DNA of 50,749 bases. It comes from CAYXFD01 sp964464175. GTDB lineage: Bacteria; Cloacimonadota; Cloacimonadia; Cloacimonadales; JAJBBL01. Shown piece by piece: positions 8,416 to 17,112 of the stretch. The notes beneath the pieces are model-generated. The model saw nothing but the letters and a program-made list of their open reading frames with translations, was not told the DNA's origin and made no database searches. The position numbers and the translations under genes were made by a program. The DNA lies in assembly GCA_964464175.1 (NCBI GenBank), contig CAYXFD010000023.1, positions 1 through 50,749 on the forward strand. The letters run 5' to 3'. Position 1 is the first letter of the stretch. Every line of letters starts with the position of its first letter.

Positions 8416-8644
8416 TCTAAAAGAAAAAACAGGCGATCTAACTTATTTCTCAGAAACAGGAGAATCCCATCATTTTGATCACAGGTCTTTAACCCTGTTC
8501 AGCGATTCAGAATACTCATTTCAGCGACTTGGTTTACAGGGGAAAAAATACCATAAATTGCTGTTTTGCGGGAACAAGCAAGTGGAAGAGGGATTAAGGC
8601 GAAGAGTTTGGAGGGGAAAACCTGCTGCCGGTTAAACTCCGGAC

Positions 8645-9643
8645 TTAAAAAGTCTTTCTCCAGATCCCGGTTAATTCCGGCAGCTTCTCAATGATATCTT
8701 GCATCGTCTCAATACTGATAGTCTGCCGGGCATCACACTTAGCTTTCCGGGGATTGGTGTGACATTCGATGATAACGCCGTCTGCTCCTGCTGCTGCCGC
8801 TGCCCAGGCTAACGGTTTTACCAGTTCCCGTCTGCCGGAGCTGTGGGAGGGGTCAACTATTACCGGGTAGGGGGTCAGTTCTTTGCTGACGGGAACAGCG
8901 GAGATATCAAGAGTATTGCGGGTGTAATTCTCGAAAGTTCTGATACCTCTTTCGCAGAGAATAATATTGCGGTTTCCTTCTTTGGCAATGTATTCGGCAG
9001 CCAGGATCCATTCTTTGATAGTATTTGCCATTCCTCTCTTCAGGATAACCGGGATTTTTGTTTTACCCAGAGCCGAGAGAAGCGGGTAATTCTGCATATT
9101 TCTGGTCCCGATAATCAGGATATCAACATATTGCTGCATTTTCTCCAGATCTTCCAGGGCAATGATTTCCGAGACCGACAGGAGACCGAATTCCTCACAT
9201 GTTTCTTTCAGCAGAGAGAGGGCTTTTTCCCCCAACCCCTGATAGGAATGGGGGGAAGATCGTAATTTGTAGGCACCACCCCTGAGAAAACCGACACCTA
9301 AATCTTTCAGGGATTTAGCGGTATCCCGCAGTGTATCCCGGTCGTCTATCGTACAGGGACCGGCAATAACGGTGAAGTTATCTCTGCTGATAATCCGGTC
9401 TTGAAGTTTAATCTCTTGCATTTGCAGGGATATTGCGGGAGAGGGTGAGTTTCCGGCGATTTTATGAACAAAGCTAAGGTTACTGATTTTCTCTCTAACT
9501 TCAAGATCGGGGGTTCTGCTCAAACCGCAGAAGTAACGGCTGTCATCCTGCCAGAGTGTAAAATCCAGATCAAAAGAGAGGAGCAGTTGTTGCAAACGAT
9601 CTATGTTATCTTTGCTCGCACCTTTTTTTAAGACAATCAGCAT
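8645..9643 (-). CDS. aroF: 3-deoxy-7-phosphoheptulonate synthase (DAHP synthase), type I-beta with regulatory domain
   Basis: Condenses phosphoenolpyruvate and erythrose 4-phosphate, the first step of aromatic amino-acid synthesis. Using the ATG at 9643 gives 332 residues; it has GGGAG 5 bases upstream and matches the MIVVLKPG start of the Thermotoga maritima type enzyme. The ATG at 9664 has no ribosome site. Residues 1-70 form the small ferredoxin-like domain (MLIVLKKGAS) that gives tyrosine/phenylalanine feedback in this subgroup. The barrel follows with IAGPCTID, GGAYKLRSSPHSYQGLG, LKRGM, CERGIRTFE and VDPSHSSGRR, which hold the phosphate-binding and metal-binding residues, and ECHTNP at the end. 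It stands alone, without other aro genes nearby. Confidence 0.95.
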   Translation of the reverse strand: MLIVLKKGASKDNIDRLQQLLLSFDLDFTLWQDDSRYFCGLSRTPDLEVREKISNLSFVHKIAGNSPSPAISLQMQEIKLQDRIISRDNFTVIAGPCTIDDRDTLRDTAKSLKDLGVGFLRGGAYKLRSSPHSYQGLGEKALSLLKETCEEFGLLSVSEIIALEDLEKMQQYVDILIIGTRNMQNYPLLSALGKTKIPVILKRGMANTIKEWILAAEYIAKEGNRNIILCERGIRTFENYTRNTLDISAVPVSKELTPYPVIVDPSHSSGRRELVKPLAWAAAAAGADGVIIECHTNPRKAKCDARQTISIETMQDIIEKLPELTGIWRKTF

Positions 9644-10061
9644 CTTTTCTCCCCATATATTCATTTGATTCTTATTCTCATATCTTGCAGAGGAAGAAAA
9701 ATGTCAATTAAAAGAGCATTTAGGAGCTATTGACTTTTTCTATACCCGCCCCCCACCCCATAAGGATTTGTTCCTGACCTGCATTATCGCTTCGCTCAAG
9801 GCAGGTCAGGAACTGATTTCAAAAAGAAAAGCCATTCCTCTGTCCGTATCAGTAAGAGAATCCGTGATGATAATAAGTCAGCTCGTTTTTTGAATATCAA
9901 AGGTAAAGAGTATGTTATGACATGATTTGTTTAAGATCAGTATCTTCCGTAAGTCTTTCCGGTTTTCGACAATCCCTCAAGAAAAAGAATTTGACCGTTC
10001 TGCTTGCTTTTTATAAATAATTGTTGCGGAAGGAACAGTATTTATCGAAACAGGAGTCAAT
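9644..10061. other. Intergenic region with promoters of aroF and the GNAT gene and a 13-bp inverted repeat
   Basis: No gene seen. On the minus strand TTGACA at 9702-9707 with a TATGAG/GATATG -10 (9677-9684) would drive aroF. On the plus strand TTGACC at 9991-9996 with TATAAATA at 10012-10019 would drive the acetyltransferase. Between them is the repeat at 9770-9813. Confidence 0.5.
9770..9813. repeat. Perfect 13-bp inverted repeat, REP-like hairpin
   Basis: GTTCCTGACCTGC (9770-9782) and GCAGGTCAGGAAC (9801-9813) pair perfectly around an 18-base loop containing ATCGCTTCGCT. It sits between divergent promoters, so it is not a terminator of either gene. The CCTGC...GCAGG core also occurs near the right end of the window (50603-50622). 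Confidence 0.6.
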
Positions 10062-10835
10062 ATGGATTATGAGATCATTTTGGTTACGGAAGAGAATTTA
10101 GATGACCATCCTCAGGCAGTTTGTTTTACGAAGAAGGGTAATCCCGAATTCAAACAGAAACAGAAGTGGTTAAAGGAGCAGTTCAAGAAAGGATTACGGC
10201 TCAAACTGCTTTATCCTGCAGATAGTCAAAAGTGTGTTGGTTATATCGAATATACGGAGGGAAAGTCTGTCTGGCGTTCGGTTAGTGCGGCAGGTTTTCT
10301 CTTTATCCACTGTATCTGGGTAACTCCCAACAAGTACAAGAATCAGGGCTTAGCTTCAATCTTGCTGGATGATTGCTATCAGGATGCAGTTAAGAATGGG
10401 TATTCCGGTGTTGCTGTCCTGTGCAGCGGAGATTCCTTTCTGGCCAAAAGAGATCTCTTCTGCAAAAACGGATATGAGGTCTGTGACAGCATTCCACCGA
10501 AATTCGAGCTCCTGGTCAAACAAGGCAAAGATTCAGCGAAACCGCATTTCAATATTATCAGTCCGGAGGAGCTGAACAGCTATAAAGGTTTAAATGTTGT
10601 CTATTCAGAGCAATGTCCCTGGGTTATCCGGTCAGTAACTGAGATAGAAGGTCTGTGCCGGGATCTCGGTGTTCCCTTGAAAATCAAAAAACTCGGAGAA
10701 CCTGAGGAGGCTCAAAATGCCCCCTCGCTCTATTCGGTTTTTACCATGATCTATAACGGTAAGATTTTAGCTGATCATTATGTCTCACTCACCCGGGTAA
10801 AGAATATTCTGAAAAAAGCTATACCCGGTGCCTGA
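10062..10835 (+). CDS. GNAT-family acetyltransferase with C-terminal YoaP-like domain
   Basis: 257 residues; AGGAG lies upstream of the ATG at proper distance. The N-terminal ~150 residues are a GNAT acyltransferase: hydrophobic strand FIHCIWVTP, then KYKNQGLASILLDDC, which is the acetyl-CoA pyrophosphate loop (Q/R-x-x-G-x-A/G), and a closing CKNGYEV. The C-terminal ~80 residues (YSEQCPWVIRSVTEIE through LADHYVSLTRVKNILKK) resemble the YoaP-like thioredoxin-fold extension seen in Bacillus YoaP, with one cysteine in the EQCPW position. Substrate unknown. The gene is monocistronic by position. Confidence 0.8.
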   Translation: MDYEIILVTEENLDDHPQAVCFTKKGNPEFKQKQKWLKEQFKKGLRLKLLYPADSQKCVGYIEYTEGKSVWRSVSAAGFLFIHCIWVTPNKYKNQGLASILLDDCYQDAVKNGYSGVAVLCSGDSFLAKRDLFCKNGYEVCDSIPPKFELLVKQGKDSAKPHFNIISPEELNSYKGLNVVYSEQCPWVIRSVTEIEGLCRDLGVPLKIKKLGEPEEAQNAPSLYSVFTMIYNGKILADHYVSLTRVKNILKKAIPGA

Positions 10836-11508
10836 TAAGTAATAAAGCTTCTATAAAGCAGAAACATCTTCCTTTACCTTATTAATACCTAAGGGGAAGA
10901 GGGAGTTATTATCTGTTTCTGAGACGCTAAAGAATACATTTCTCTCTTTCCTTGTGCCAAACCTTCTTTGATAAAGGATTTCTCAGAATTCTTCCCCAGT
11001 ATTACACCGCACTTTTTCCCTTACTATATTACTGATTAACCAGAGAGTATCTCTACAGTCGACCCGAGCCGACTGTAGAGATACTCTCTGGTTTGCCTTA
11101 GATACACCAGGGGAAAAGGGAAGCAAATCTTATCTCAGAATGAGAATAATTCCTGTGATCTTGTGCAGCTCCGGCAAGATAGAGGAGGGCAGTTTAAGCT
11201 GTGGCTTAAAGGTATCTTTTTTAAATCTGCTCCGATTCTCTGCTAACCCTTCCTTTTTTTCTGTTTGTTCAGGGAACCGGGGGTATTCAGGGGTTAGAGA
11301 ATGCATTTTGCAGGGTTAGGGATAACGGGGAGGTGTGATCCATTGCCTGGAGAAAGTAACAGGGGAGGGAAGAGGAGATATTATTGTTGACAATTTAGCA
11401 ACAGCTTAGGGTATGTTAATAGATACCCGGTAGGTGAGTTACTCACAGGGAAGAACAGGAAAAATTCTGCTGGGAATAACAACTTTAGTTATTGATACGA
11501 AGGAAAAG
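10836..11508. other. 673-base intergenic region with hairpins and the dxs promoter
   Basis: No gene seen. Directly after the GNAT gene, nested stems CAGAAACA (10859-10866)/TGTTTCTG (10914-10921), TCTTCC (10867-10872)/GGAAGA (10895-10900) and CCTTA (10877-10881)/TAAGG (10890-10894) form one long hairpin. A second, perfect hairpin is listed separately. An imperfect stem pairs 11236-11249 with 11291-11301. TTGACA at 11387-11392 with TATGTT at 11412-11417 (19-base spacer) is the likely dxs promoter. Confidence 0.5.
11038..11093. repeat. Perfect 24-bp inverted repeat with 8-base loop
   Basis: The arms 11038-11061 and 11070-11093 are exact reverse complements (starting AACCAGAGAGTATC) around loop ACCCGAGC. 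No T-run follows on either strand. It lies about 200 bases after the GNAT gene and 415 bases before dxs. Confidence 0.85.
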
Positions 11509-13365
11509 ATGATATTAGATACGATAAAGAGTCCGGATGATGTCCGGAGGTTGACTTTTAAGCAATTGGAGGAGTTAGCGGATGATGTCCGGAAAAGGAT
11601 CATCGAGGTTACCGCTAAAACCGGCGGACATTTAGCTCCGAGTCTGGGAGCGACCGATATTGCAATAGCCCTGCTCAAAGTTTTTGATCCGTTGATAAAC
11701 CGGATTGTCTGGGATGTAGGACACCAGTCTTATGCTTACAAGATACTTACGGGCAGAAATGAGAAATTTGAGACCTTAAGGCAACTCAATGGGCTAAGCG
11801 GATTCAACAATATTTCGGAAAGCCCTTATGATGCTTTTGGAGTGGGACACAGCAGCACATCGATCTCGGCAGCGTTGGGGATCACTGTAGCAGAAGAGCT
11901 TAAGAATAAGCAAGAGAAGATGATCGCGGTAATAGGAGACGGGGCGTTGACCGGGGGTATGTCTTTTGAGGCGTTGAATCATGCGGGTCATTTACAGAAG
12001 GAGCTGATAGTCATTCTTAATGATAACACGATGTCGATCTCCAAGAATGTCGGTGGTTTACAGGATTACCTGTCCAGCATGATGGTCAGCAAGTCATACA
12101 ACAAGCTAAAGAAACAGGTTTGGGAGCTATCCGAGAGCCATTTGCCTTCCAAGATAAGGAAGCCGTTTCTCTATGGGGCGCGAAAGCTGGAAGAGAGTCT
12201 GATAAATATTCTGGTACCCAATATCATATTCGAGGATCTGGGATTCAAGTATGTAGGTCCGATAGACGGTCATAATATTGCGAGAATGGTGAAGATACTG
12301 AACAATGTGAAGCATAATATGATCGGTCCGGTACTTGTCCATGTGGTAACCCAGAAGGGGAAGGGGTATTGTTTTGCCGAAGATAACTGCACCAAGTTTC
12401 ACGGTGTCGGTCCCTACCATGAGAAGACCGGGGAAAGCAAGGGGAAGAATGAGTTATCTTATTCGGAGGTTTTCGGCAAATATCTTTGCCGGCTGGCTGA
12501 GAAGCATGAGGATGTAGTTGCTATAACGGCAGCAATGAGTGAAGGAACCGGTCTTTCCGAATTTGAGAGACGGTTTCCCGGACAATTTTTCGATGTCGGG
12601 ATAGCAGAGCAGCACAGCGTAACCTTTGCCGGCGGTTTAGCTGTTCAGGGTTTAAAGCCTTTTGTTGCCGTGTATTCAACCTTCATGCAGAGAGCTCTGG
12701 ATCAGGTTATTCATGATGTAGCACTCCAGAAACTGCCGGTCGTTTTTTGTCTGGACAGGGCAGGAATAGTGGGAGAAGACGGAGCGACCCATCATGGAGC
12801 TTTTGACCTCTCTTATCTCAATTTTATCCCGGATCTGATTGTAATGGCACCATCCTGTGCCGATGAACTGGAAGAGATGCTGCAGTTTGCCTATGACTAC
12901 AAGGAGGGTCCGGTAGCGATCCGTTATCCCCGGGGTAAAGGGGTATATCGGGGAAAACCTCTTCCCAAGCTGGAAAAGGGGAAATTTGAGATCGTGCACA
13001 AAGGAGAAAAGGTGGCTCTGTTAGGACTCGGAAGCGGTTTTACGATTGCCGAAGAGGTTTATCATCTGATGTCCGATAAGGGCTTCAGCCCCTGGCTTAT
13101 TAATGCCAGATTTCTCAAACCGCTGGATTATGAAATCCTGGAAGAGATAAAGAAGAGCGTCGATTTTGTGGTTACTATTGAAGAGAATGCCTTGATCGGC
13201 GGTTTTGGCAGTTCGATTTCAGCCTATTACTCACCCTTCTGTTTACCGGTATATTCTTACGGACTGCCCGACAAGTTTATCCCGCACGGTAAAACGAATG
13301 AACTTAAAGATATTATCAGACTGACCCCGGAAAGCATATTCGCAGAGATAAAAAGCAGGTGTTAG
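11509..13365 (+). CDS. dxs: 1-deoxy-D-xylulose-5-phosphate synthase
   Basis: Condenses pyruvate and glyceraldehyde 3-phosphate with thiamine diphosphate, the entry step of the MEP isoprenoid pathway. The frame opens at a GTG at 11434, but the ATG at 11509 has AAGGA upstream and gives 618 residues, the usual family length. Visible motifs: GGHLAPSLGATDIAIAL and DVGHQSYAYKILTGR in the N-terminal domain; GDGALTGGMSFEALNHAG with ILNDNTMSIS, the thiamine-diphosphate/Mg site; GIAEQHSVTFAGGLA with the catalytic glutamate; and GEDGATHHGAFDLSYL in the pyrimidine-binding domain. It heads a plus-strand run with mnmE, ruvB and htrA, 18 bases before mnmE. The 25 codons before the chosen start are unlike the family and are probably leader. 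Confidence 0.95.
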   Translation: MILDTIKSPDDVRRLTFKQLEELADDVRKRIIEVTAKTGGHLAPSLGATDIAIALLKVFDPLINRIVWDVGHQSYAYKILTGRNEKFETLRQLNGLSGFNNISESPYDAFGVGHSSTSISAALGITVAEELKNKQEKMIAVIGDGALTGGMSFEALNHAGHLQKELIVILNDNTMSISKNVGGLQDYLSSMMVSKSYNKLKKQVWELSESHLPSKIRKPFLYGARKLEESLINILVPNIIFEDLGFKYVGPIDGHNIARMVKILNNVKHNMIGPVLVHVVTQKGKGYCFAEDNCTKFHGVGPYHEKTGESKGKNELSYSEVFGKYLCRLAEKHEDVVAITAAMSEGTGLSEFERRFPGQFFDVGIAEQHSVTFAGGLAVQGLKPFVAVYSTFMQRALDQVIHDVALQKLPVVFCLDRAGIVGEDGATHHGAFDLSYLNFIPDLIVMAPSCADELEEMLQFAYDYKEGPVAIRYPRGKGVYRGKPLPKLEKGKFEIVHKGEKVALLGLGSGFTIAEEVYHLMSDKGFSPWLINARFLKPLDYEILEEIKKSVDFVVTIEENALIGGFGSSISAYYSPFCLPVYSYGLPDKFIPHGKTNELKDIIRLTPESIFAEIKSRC

Positions 13366-13383
13366 CAGAACATTTTTTGCTTT

Positions 13384-14757
13384 ATGAGTTCAGAATACAG
13401 TACTGATACAATTACCGCTCTCTCGACCCCTATGGGTTCAGGAGCACTGTCGGTCATCCGGATCAGCGGCAGCGGAGCATTTGCAGCGGTTTTACCCCAT
13501 TTTCGCAGCTCAAAAGGGGAAATTCCCACTTTAGAGAGGTTCAGGAAACACAAACGTCTCACCGGGCTAATCAGCGACGAGGAGAGAATAATCGATGAGG
13601 TTGTCTTGTCGTTATTCTTTGCTCCTCACAGCTATACCGGTGAGGATGTGGTCGAGATCTCCTGTCATTGCAATCCCTTTATTGTCAGAGAGATAATCCG
13701 GCTCTTGTTAAAGAGGGTGCGTCTTGCCAAGCCGGGAGAGTTTACTCAGCGTGCCTTTTTCAATAACCGGATGGATCTGACAAGAGCGGAAGCGGTGGGA
13801 GATCTACTAAATGCCAGGACGGAATTGTCTCATAGAGCGGCATTAAGTCAGCTGGAGGGAAATCTTTACCGGAAGATTGCCGGGATCCTTGAAGAGCTGA
13901 CTTCTTACCGGATAGAGTTAGAGCTGGAGATAGATTTTGTTGAGCAGGATCTGAGTGAGCTCGATGTAAAAAAGCTGAGATCTAAGCTGGAAGAATTGGC
14001 AGAAAAATTGCAAAAACTTTTACAAAGCGGCAAGGAAGGAATGATCATCAGGGATGGTCTGAAGGTATGTCTCACCGGTTCGCCCAATGTCGGGAAATCA
14101 AGTCTTTTCAATCATCTCCTGGCGACTGACCGGGCAATAGTAACTCCGGTTCCGGGTACGACCCGTGATTATCTGGAAGAATCACTCTCTCTGAACGGTT
14201 ATCTGGTGAGATTGTATGATACTGCCGGTTTACGGTCTGCCGGGGAAGAGGTGGAGAGAATAGGCATTTCCCGGACACATGACCTGCTGCAGCAGGCTGC
14301 CAGGGTAATCTACATAGAAGATGGAGAGGAGAAGAAGGAGGAATACCTCCTGAACAATTTTCTGCAGAATGACGAGCGGGTGATCAGGATCCTGAACAAG
14401 GCAGATATTCTGTCTCAGGAAAAGATTGACGAATATAAGGAGCGGGGTTTTCTTATCTGTTCGGTGAAAACCGGAGAGGGAATAGAAAGGCTCAAAGAGG
14501 AGGTCACCGGTAATCTGGACTTAGGGAAGGAAGCCATCGACTCCGGGATCCTCTCCAACATGAGACAAGTTGAAGCCGTAGAAAGAAGTTTAAAAGGAAT
14601 TGACAATGCTCTGGTATCTTTGGATAAAGAACTTGGATACGAATTTACGGCGTTTGACCTGAAAGTGGCAAGTGAAGCCTTAGAAGAGGTTATCGGCAAG
14701 ATAACCACCGATGATATACTGAACAGAATTTTTTCCGAATTTTGCATCGGCAAATAG
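13384..14757 (+). CDS. mnmE: tRNA modification GTPase MnmE (TrmE)
   Basis: With MnmG (not in this window) it installs the carboxymethylaminomethyl group on the wobble uridine of certain tRNAs. 457 residues, full length. The N-terminal formyl-tetrahydrofolate-binding domain begins DTITALSTPMGSGALSVIRISG. Helical middle domain. The inserted G domain has GSPNVGKSS near residue 233, TPVPGTTRD, DTAGLR near 278 and LNKAD. The C-terminal FCIGK supplies the essential Cys454. No good ribosome site precedes the ATG; with only 18 bases from the dxs stop, translation is perhaps coupled. The end overlaps the longest ruvB frame, but not the chosen ruvB start. Confidence 0.95.
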   Translation: MSSEYSTDTITALSTPMGSGALSVIRISGSGAFAAVLPHFRSSKGEIPTLERFRKHKRLTGLISDEERIIDEVVLSLFFAPHSYTGEDVVEISCHCNPFIVREIIRLLLKRVRLAKPGEFTQRAFFNNRMDLTRAEAVGDLLNARTELSHRAALSQLEGNLYRKIAGILEELTSYRIELELEIDFVEQDLSELDVKKLRSKLEELAEKLQKLLQSGKEGMIIRDGLKVCLTGSPNVGKSSLFNHLLATDRAIVTPVPGTTRDYLEESLSLNGYLVRLYDTAGLRSAGEEVERIGISRTHDLLQQAARVIYIEDGEEKKEEYLLNNFLQNDERVIRILNKADILSQEKIDEYKERGFLICSVKTGEGIERLKEEVTGNLDLGKEAIDSGILSNMRQVEAVERSLKGIDNALVSLDKELGYEFTAFDLKVASEALEEVIGKITTDDILNRIFSEFCIGK

Positions 14758-14798
14758 ATGAAGTTCGGAAAAGGGGTTTTACCGGAAAGGAAAAGAAG

Positions 14799-15833
14799 AT
14801 GGAAAGAATAACTACTCCTCATGAAAAAGTTGATGAGATCGAATTCGACAGGACATTGCGTCCCAAAACGCTGAAGGATTTTGTCGGACAGGACCAGTTA
14901 AAGGAGATCCTCAGTATCTCAATTGCCGCGACAAAGCAGCGGGGTGAACCTTTAGACCATATCCTTCTCTACGGACCTCCCGGTTTAGGAAAGACAACCC
15001 TGGCGCATATCATAGCGAATGAACTGGAAGTAGAGATGAAGGTCTCTTCGGGACCGGTATTGGAAAAACCTGCTGAGTTAACCGGTATTTTGACTAATCT
15101 CCAGCGTCATGACGCTCTCTTTATCGATGAGATCCACCGGCTGAACCATGTTGTGGAAGAATATATCTATCCTGCGATCGAGGATTTCCGGATCGAGATC
15201 ATTATTGACAGCGGTCCTAATGCCCGCTCTTTCAGAATTGAACTGGAGCCTTTTACTCTCATTGGGGCGACGACGAGGGCAGGACTGTTGACTTCTCCCC
15301 TGAGAGCGAGGTTCGGTATTGTCTTGCGGCTTGATTATTATGATCAGGTGAGTATTGAGAAGATTATCCGGCGATCTGCCAAACTGCTGAAAATCCCGAT
15401 CGAAGAGGCAGGAACGAAAGAGCTGGCTCAGCGGAGCCGAGGAACTCCGAGAGTGGCGAACCGTTTGTTACGGAGAGTCAGGGATTATGCCCAGATCAAG
15501 GGTGATGGGATTATTACCGGAGAGATCGCAGTGAAGGCTTTGAAGATGCTTAATGTTGATCATGCCGGTTTAGATGATATGGATAAGCGTATCCTGATGA
15601 CTATTATCGAAAACTACCGGGGAGGTCCGGTAGGGCTTAAGACTCTTGCCGTGGCTGTGGGAGAAGATCCCGGAACAATAGAGGAGATCTATGAGCCGTA
15701 TCTGGTTCTGCAGGGCTTTCTGGAGAGGACTCCTCAGGGGAGGAAGACCTCTTTTAAAGCCTACAAACACTTTGGTATGAAACCGTTAGCAGACCAGCAG
15801 AGTATCCTGGAGCAGCTTGGGGAGAAAGAGTAA
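14799..15833 (+). CDS. ruvB: Holliday junction branch-migration helicase RuvB
   Basis: Hexameric AAA+ motor that drives Holliday-junction migration with RuvA. 344 residues from the ATG at 14799, which follows a purine-rich AAGGAAAAGAAG; the longer frame from 14742 would overlap mnmE and add 19 non-family residues. Walker A GPPGLGKT (about 59-66), Walker B DEIHRL (about 109), sensor 1 GATTRAG (about 155), and the winged-helix C terminus with NYRGGPVGLKTLA and EPYLVLQGFLERTPQGR are intact. ruvA and ruvC are not adjacent. Confidence 0.95.
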   Translation: MERITTPHEKVDEIEFDRTLRPKTLKDFVGQDQLKEILSISIAATKQRGEPLDHILLYGPPGLGKTTLAHIIANELEVEMKVSSGPVLEKPAELTGILTNLQRHDALFIDEIHRLNHVVEEYIYPAIEDFRIEIIIDSGPNARSFRIELEPFTLIGATTRAGLLTSPLRARFGIVLRLDYYDQVSIEKIIRRSAKLLKIPIEEAGTKELAQRSRGTPRVANRLLRRVRDYAQIKGDGIITGEIAVKALKMLNVDHAGLDDMDKRILMTIIENYRGGPVGLKTLAVAVGEDPGTIEEIYEPYLVLQGFLERTPQGRKTSFKAYKHFGMKPLADQQSILEQLGEKE

Positions 15834-15880
15834 ACCGGCATCATTAGCCGGGTCAGGGAAAACCCGCGAGGAGAAATTCA

Positions 15881-17095
15881 GTGAAGATAGTAAATATCAT
15901 AATGACGCTTCTGATCGTCCTGATAGTAAGTCTGGTGTTGTTTCAGAATAGCGGGGAGGATTCAGCCAAACCGTCTCAGAGTGAGTTTAACCCGCCGGAT
16001 CAGGTGAGGGAGAAAATTTTTCCCACAGAGAGAGACTCCGGCTATCCGGGGCAGCAGCAGAGAGAGCAGAGAGGGGACGAATACCGCTTAGCAAGGGAGA
16101 ATGCAGTAACCAGAGCGGTAAGTTTGACCGGACAGGCAGTAGTCAGTGTCAATGTTATCAAGACCCAGATCGTAAGGCGAAATACCAATCCCTTTGACAA
16201 TCCCTTTTTTGGCTTCTTCAATTACAGACCTTACAGAAGAGAAGTTCAGAGTATCGGGTCGGGGATCATTTTTAGTTCTGACGGCTATATTGTTACCAAT
16301 TCGCATGTAGTAGAGGGGGCAACTCAGATAAAGATCATCCTTGAGGATCAGCGGCATTTCGAGGCGGAAATAGTGGGATTCGACAGTGTTCTCGATATTG
16401 CAGTTCTGAAAATAGATGCACATGATCTTCCGGTTGCATCTTTCGGCAGATCAGAAGACCTGATTCCCGGGGAGACCGTTATTGCCATCGGCAATCCTTA
16501 TGCCTTTCTGATCAAGGACAGTAAACCGAGTGTATCAGTCGGTGTTGTATCAGCTGTAGGGCGAAATTTTTCTCAGGACAGCAACGGTAAGATGTATCAG
16601 GGAATGATCCAGACCGATGCCGCCATCAATCCTGGTAACAGCGGCGGACCTTTGGTGAATATTCTGGGTGAGGTAGTAGGGATAAATACCTTTATTTTTT
16701 CGGAATCGGGTGGTAGTATCGGACTCGGTTTTGCTATTCCGATCGAAAGGGTGAAGCGTATCTCCAAAGAGGTGATCGAGTACGGCAGGGTCAGGCAGAT
16801 CTGGTTTGGTTTCAAGATCCAGGATCTTAATCCGATGATCGCTTCTTATCTCGATCTGACCGATCTGGACGGGGTAATTGTCAGCCTGATCGAGAATGAC
16901 AGCCCGGCGGTAAATGCCGGATTACAGAGAGGCGATATCATTAAGAGCATCAACCGGATGGTAATTCGCAATTCGGGAGACGCAGAGATAGCAATTTCCG
17001 AGATCTCAGTCGGAGATATGATCGAGCTTGAAGTTCTGCGGGGAAACCGCTTAATCCCGATAAGTTTTGAAGCAGTAGAATTCCGGAGTAATTAG
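15881..17095 (+). CDS. HtrA/DegP-type periplasmic serine protease with one PDZ domain
   Basis: 404 residues, GTG start with GAGGAG 7 bases upstream. Residues 1-21 are a hydrophobic signal or anchor followed by a Ser/Pro/Gln-rich linker. The trypsin-like domain has the catalytic triad His142 (NSHVVEG), Asp172 (LDIAVLKID) and Ser254 (NPGNSGGPL). A single PDZ domain covers about residues 310-400 (GVIVSLIENDSPAVNAGLQRGDIIKSIN). This is the DegS/HhoA-like size class rather than two-PDZ DegP, acting in envelope protein quality control. Fourth gene of the dxs run, 47 bases after ruvB. Confidence 0.9.
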   Translation: MKIVNIIMTLLIVLIVSLVLFQNSGEDSAKPSQSEFNPPDQVREKIFPTERDSGYPGQQQREQRGDEYRLARENAVTRAVSLTGQAVVSVNVIKTQIVRRNTNPFDNPFFGFFNYRPYRREVQSIGSGIIFSSDGYIVTNSHVVEGATQIKIILEDQRHFEAEIVGFDSVLDIAVLKIDAHDLPVASFGRSEDLIPGETVIAIGNPYAFLIKDSKPSVSVGVVSAVGRNFSQDSNGKMYQGMIQTDAAINPGNSGGPLVNILGEVVGINTFIFSESGGSIGLGFAIPIERVKRISKEVIEYGRVRQIWFGFKIQDLNPMIASYLDLTDLDGVIVSLIENDSPAVNAGLQRGDIIKSINRMVIRNSGDAEIAISEISVGDMIELEVLRGNRLIPISFEAVEFRSN

Positions 17096-17112
17096 AAGTT
17101 ATATTTACCTGT

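Noticed and set aside
8843..9265. 140-codon plus-strand frame
   Set aside because: Antisense to aroF, which is unmistakable on the other strand.
10914..10932. CTGAGA word as in TPP riboswitches, upstream of the thiamine-diphosphate enzyme dxs
   Set aside because: The other conserved riboswitch blocks are absent, and it is upstream of the probable dxs promoter.
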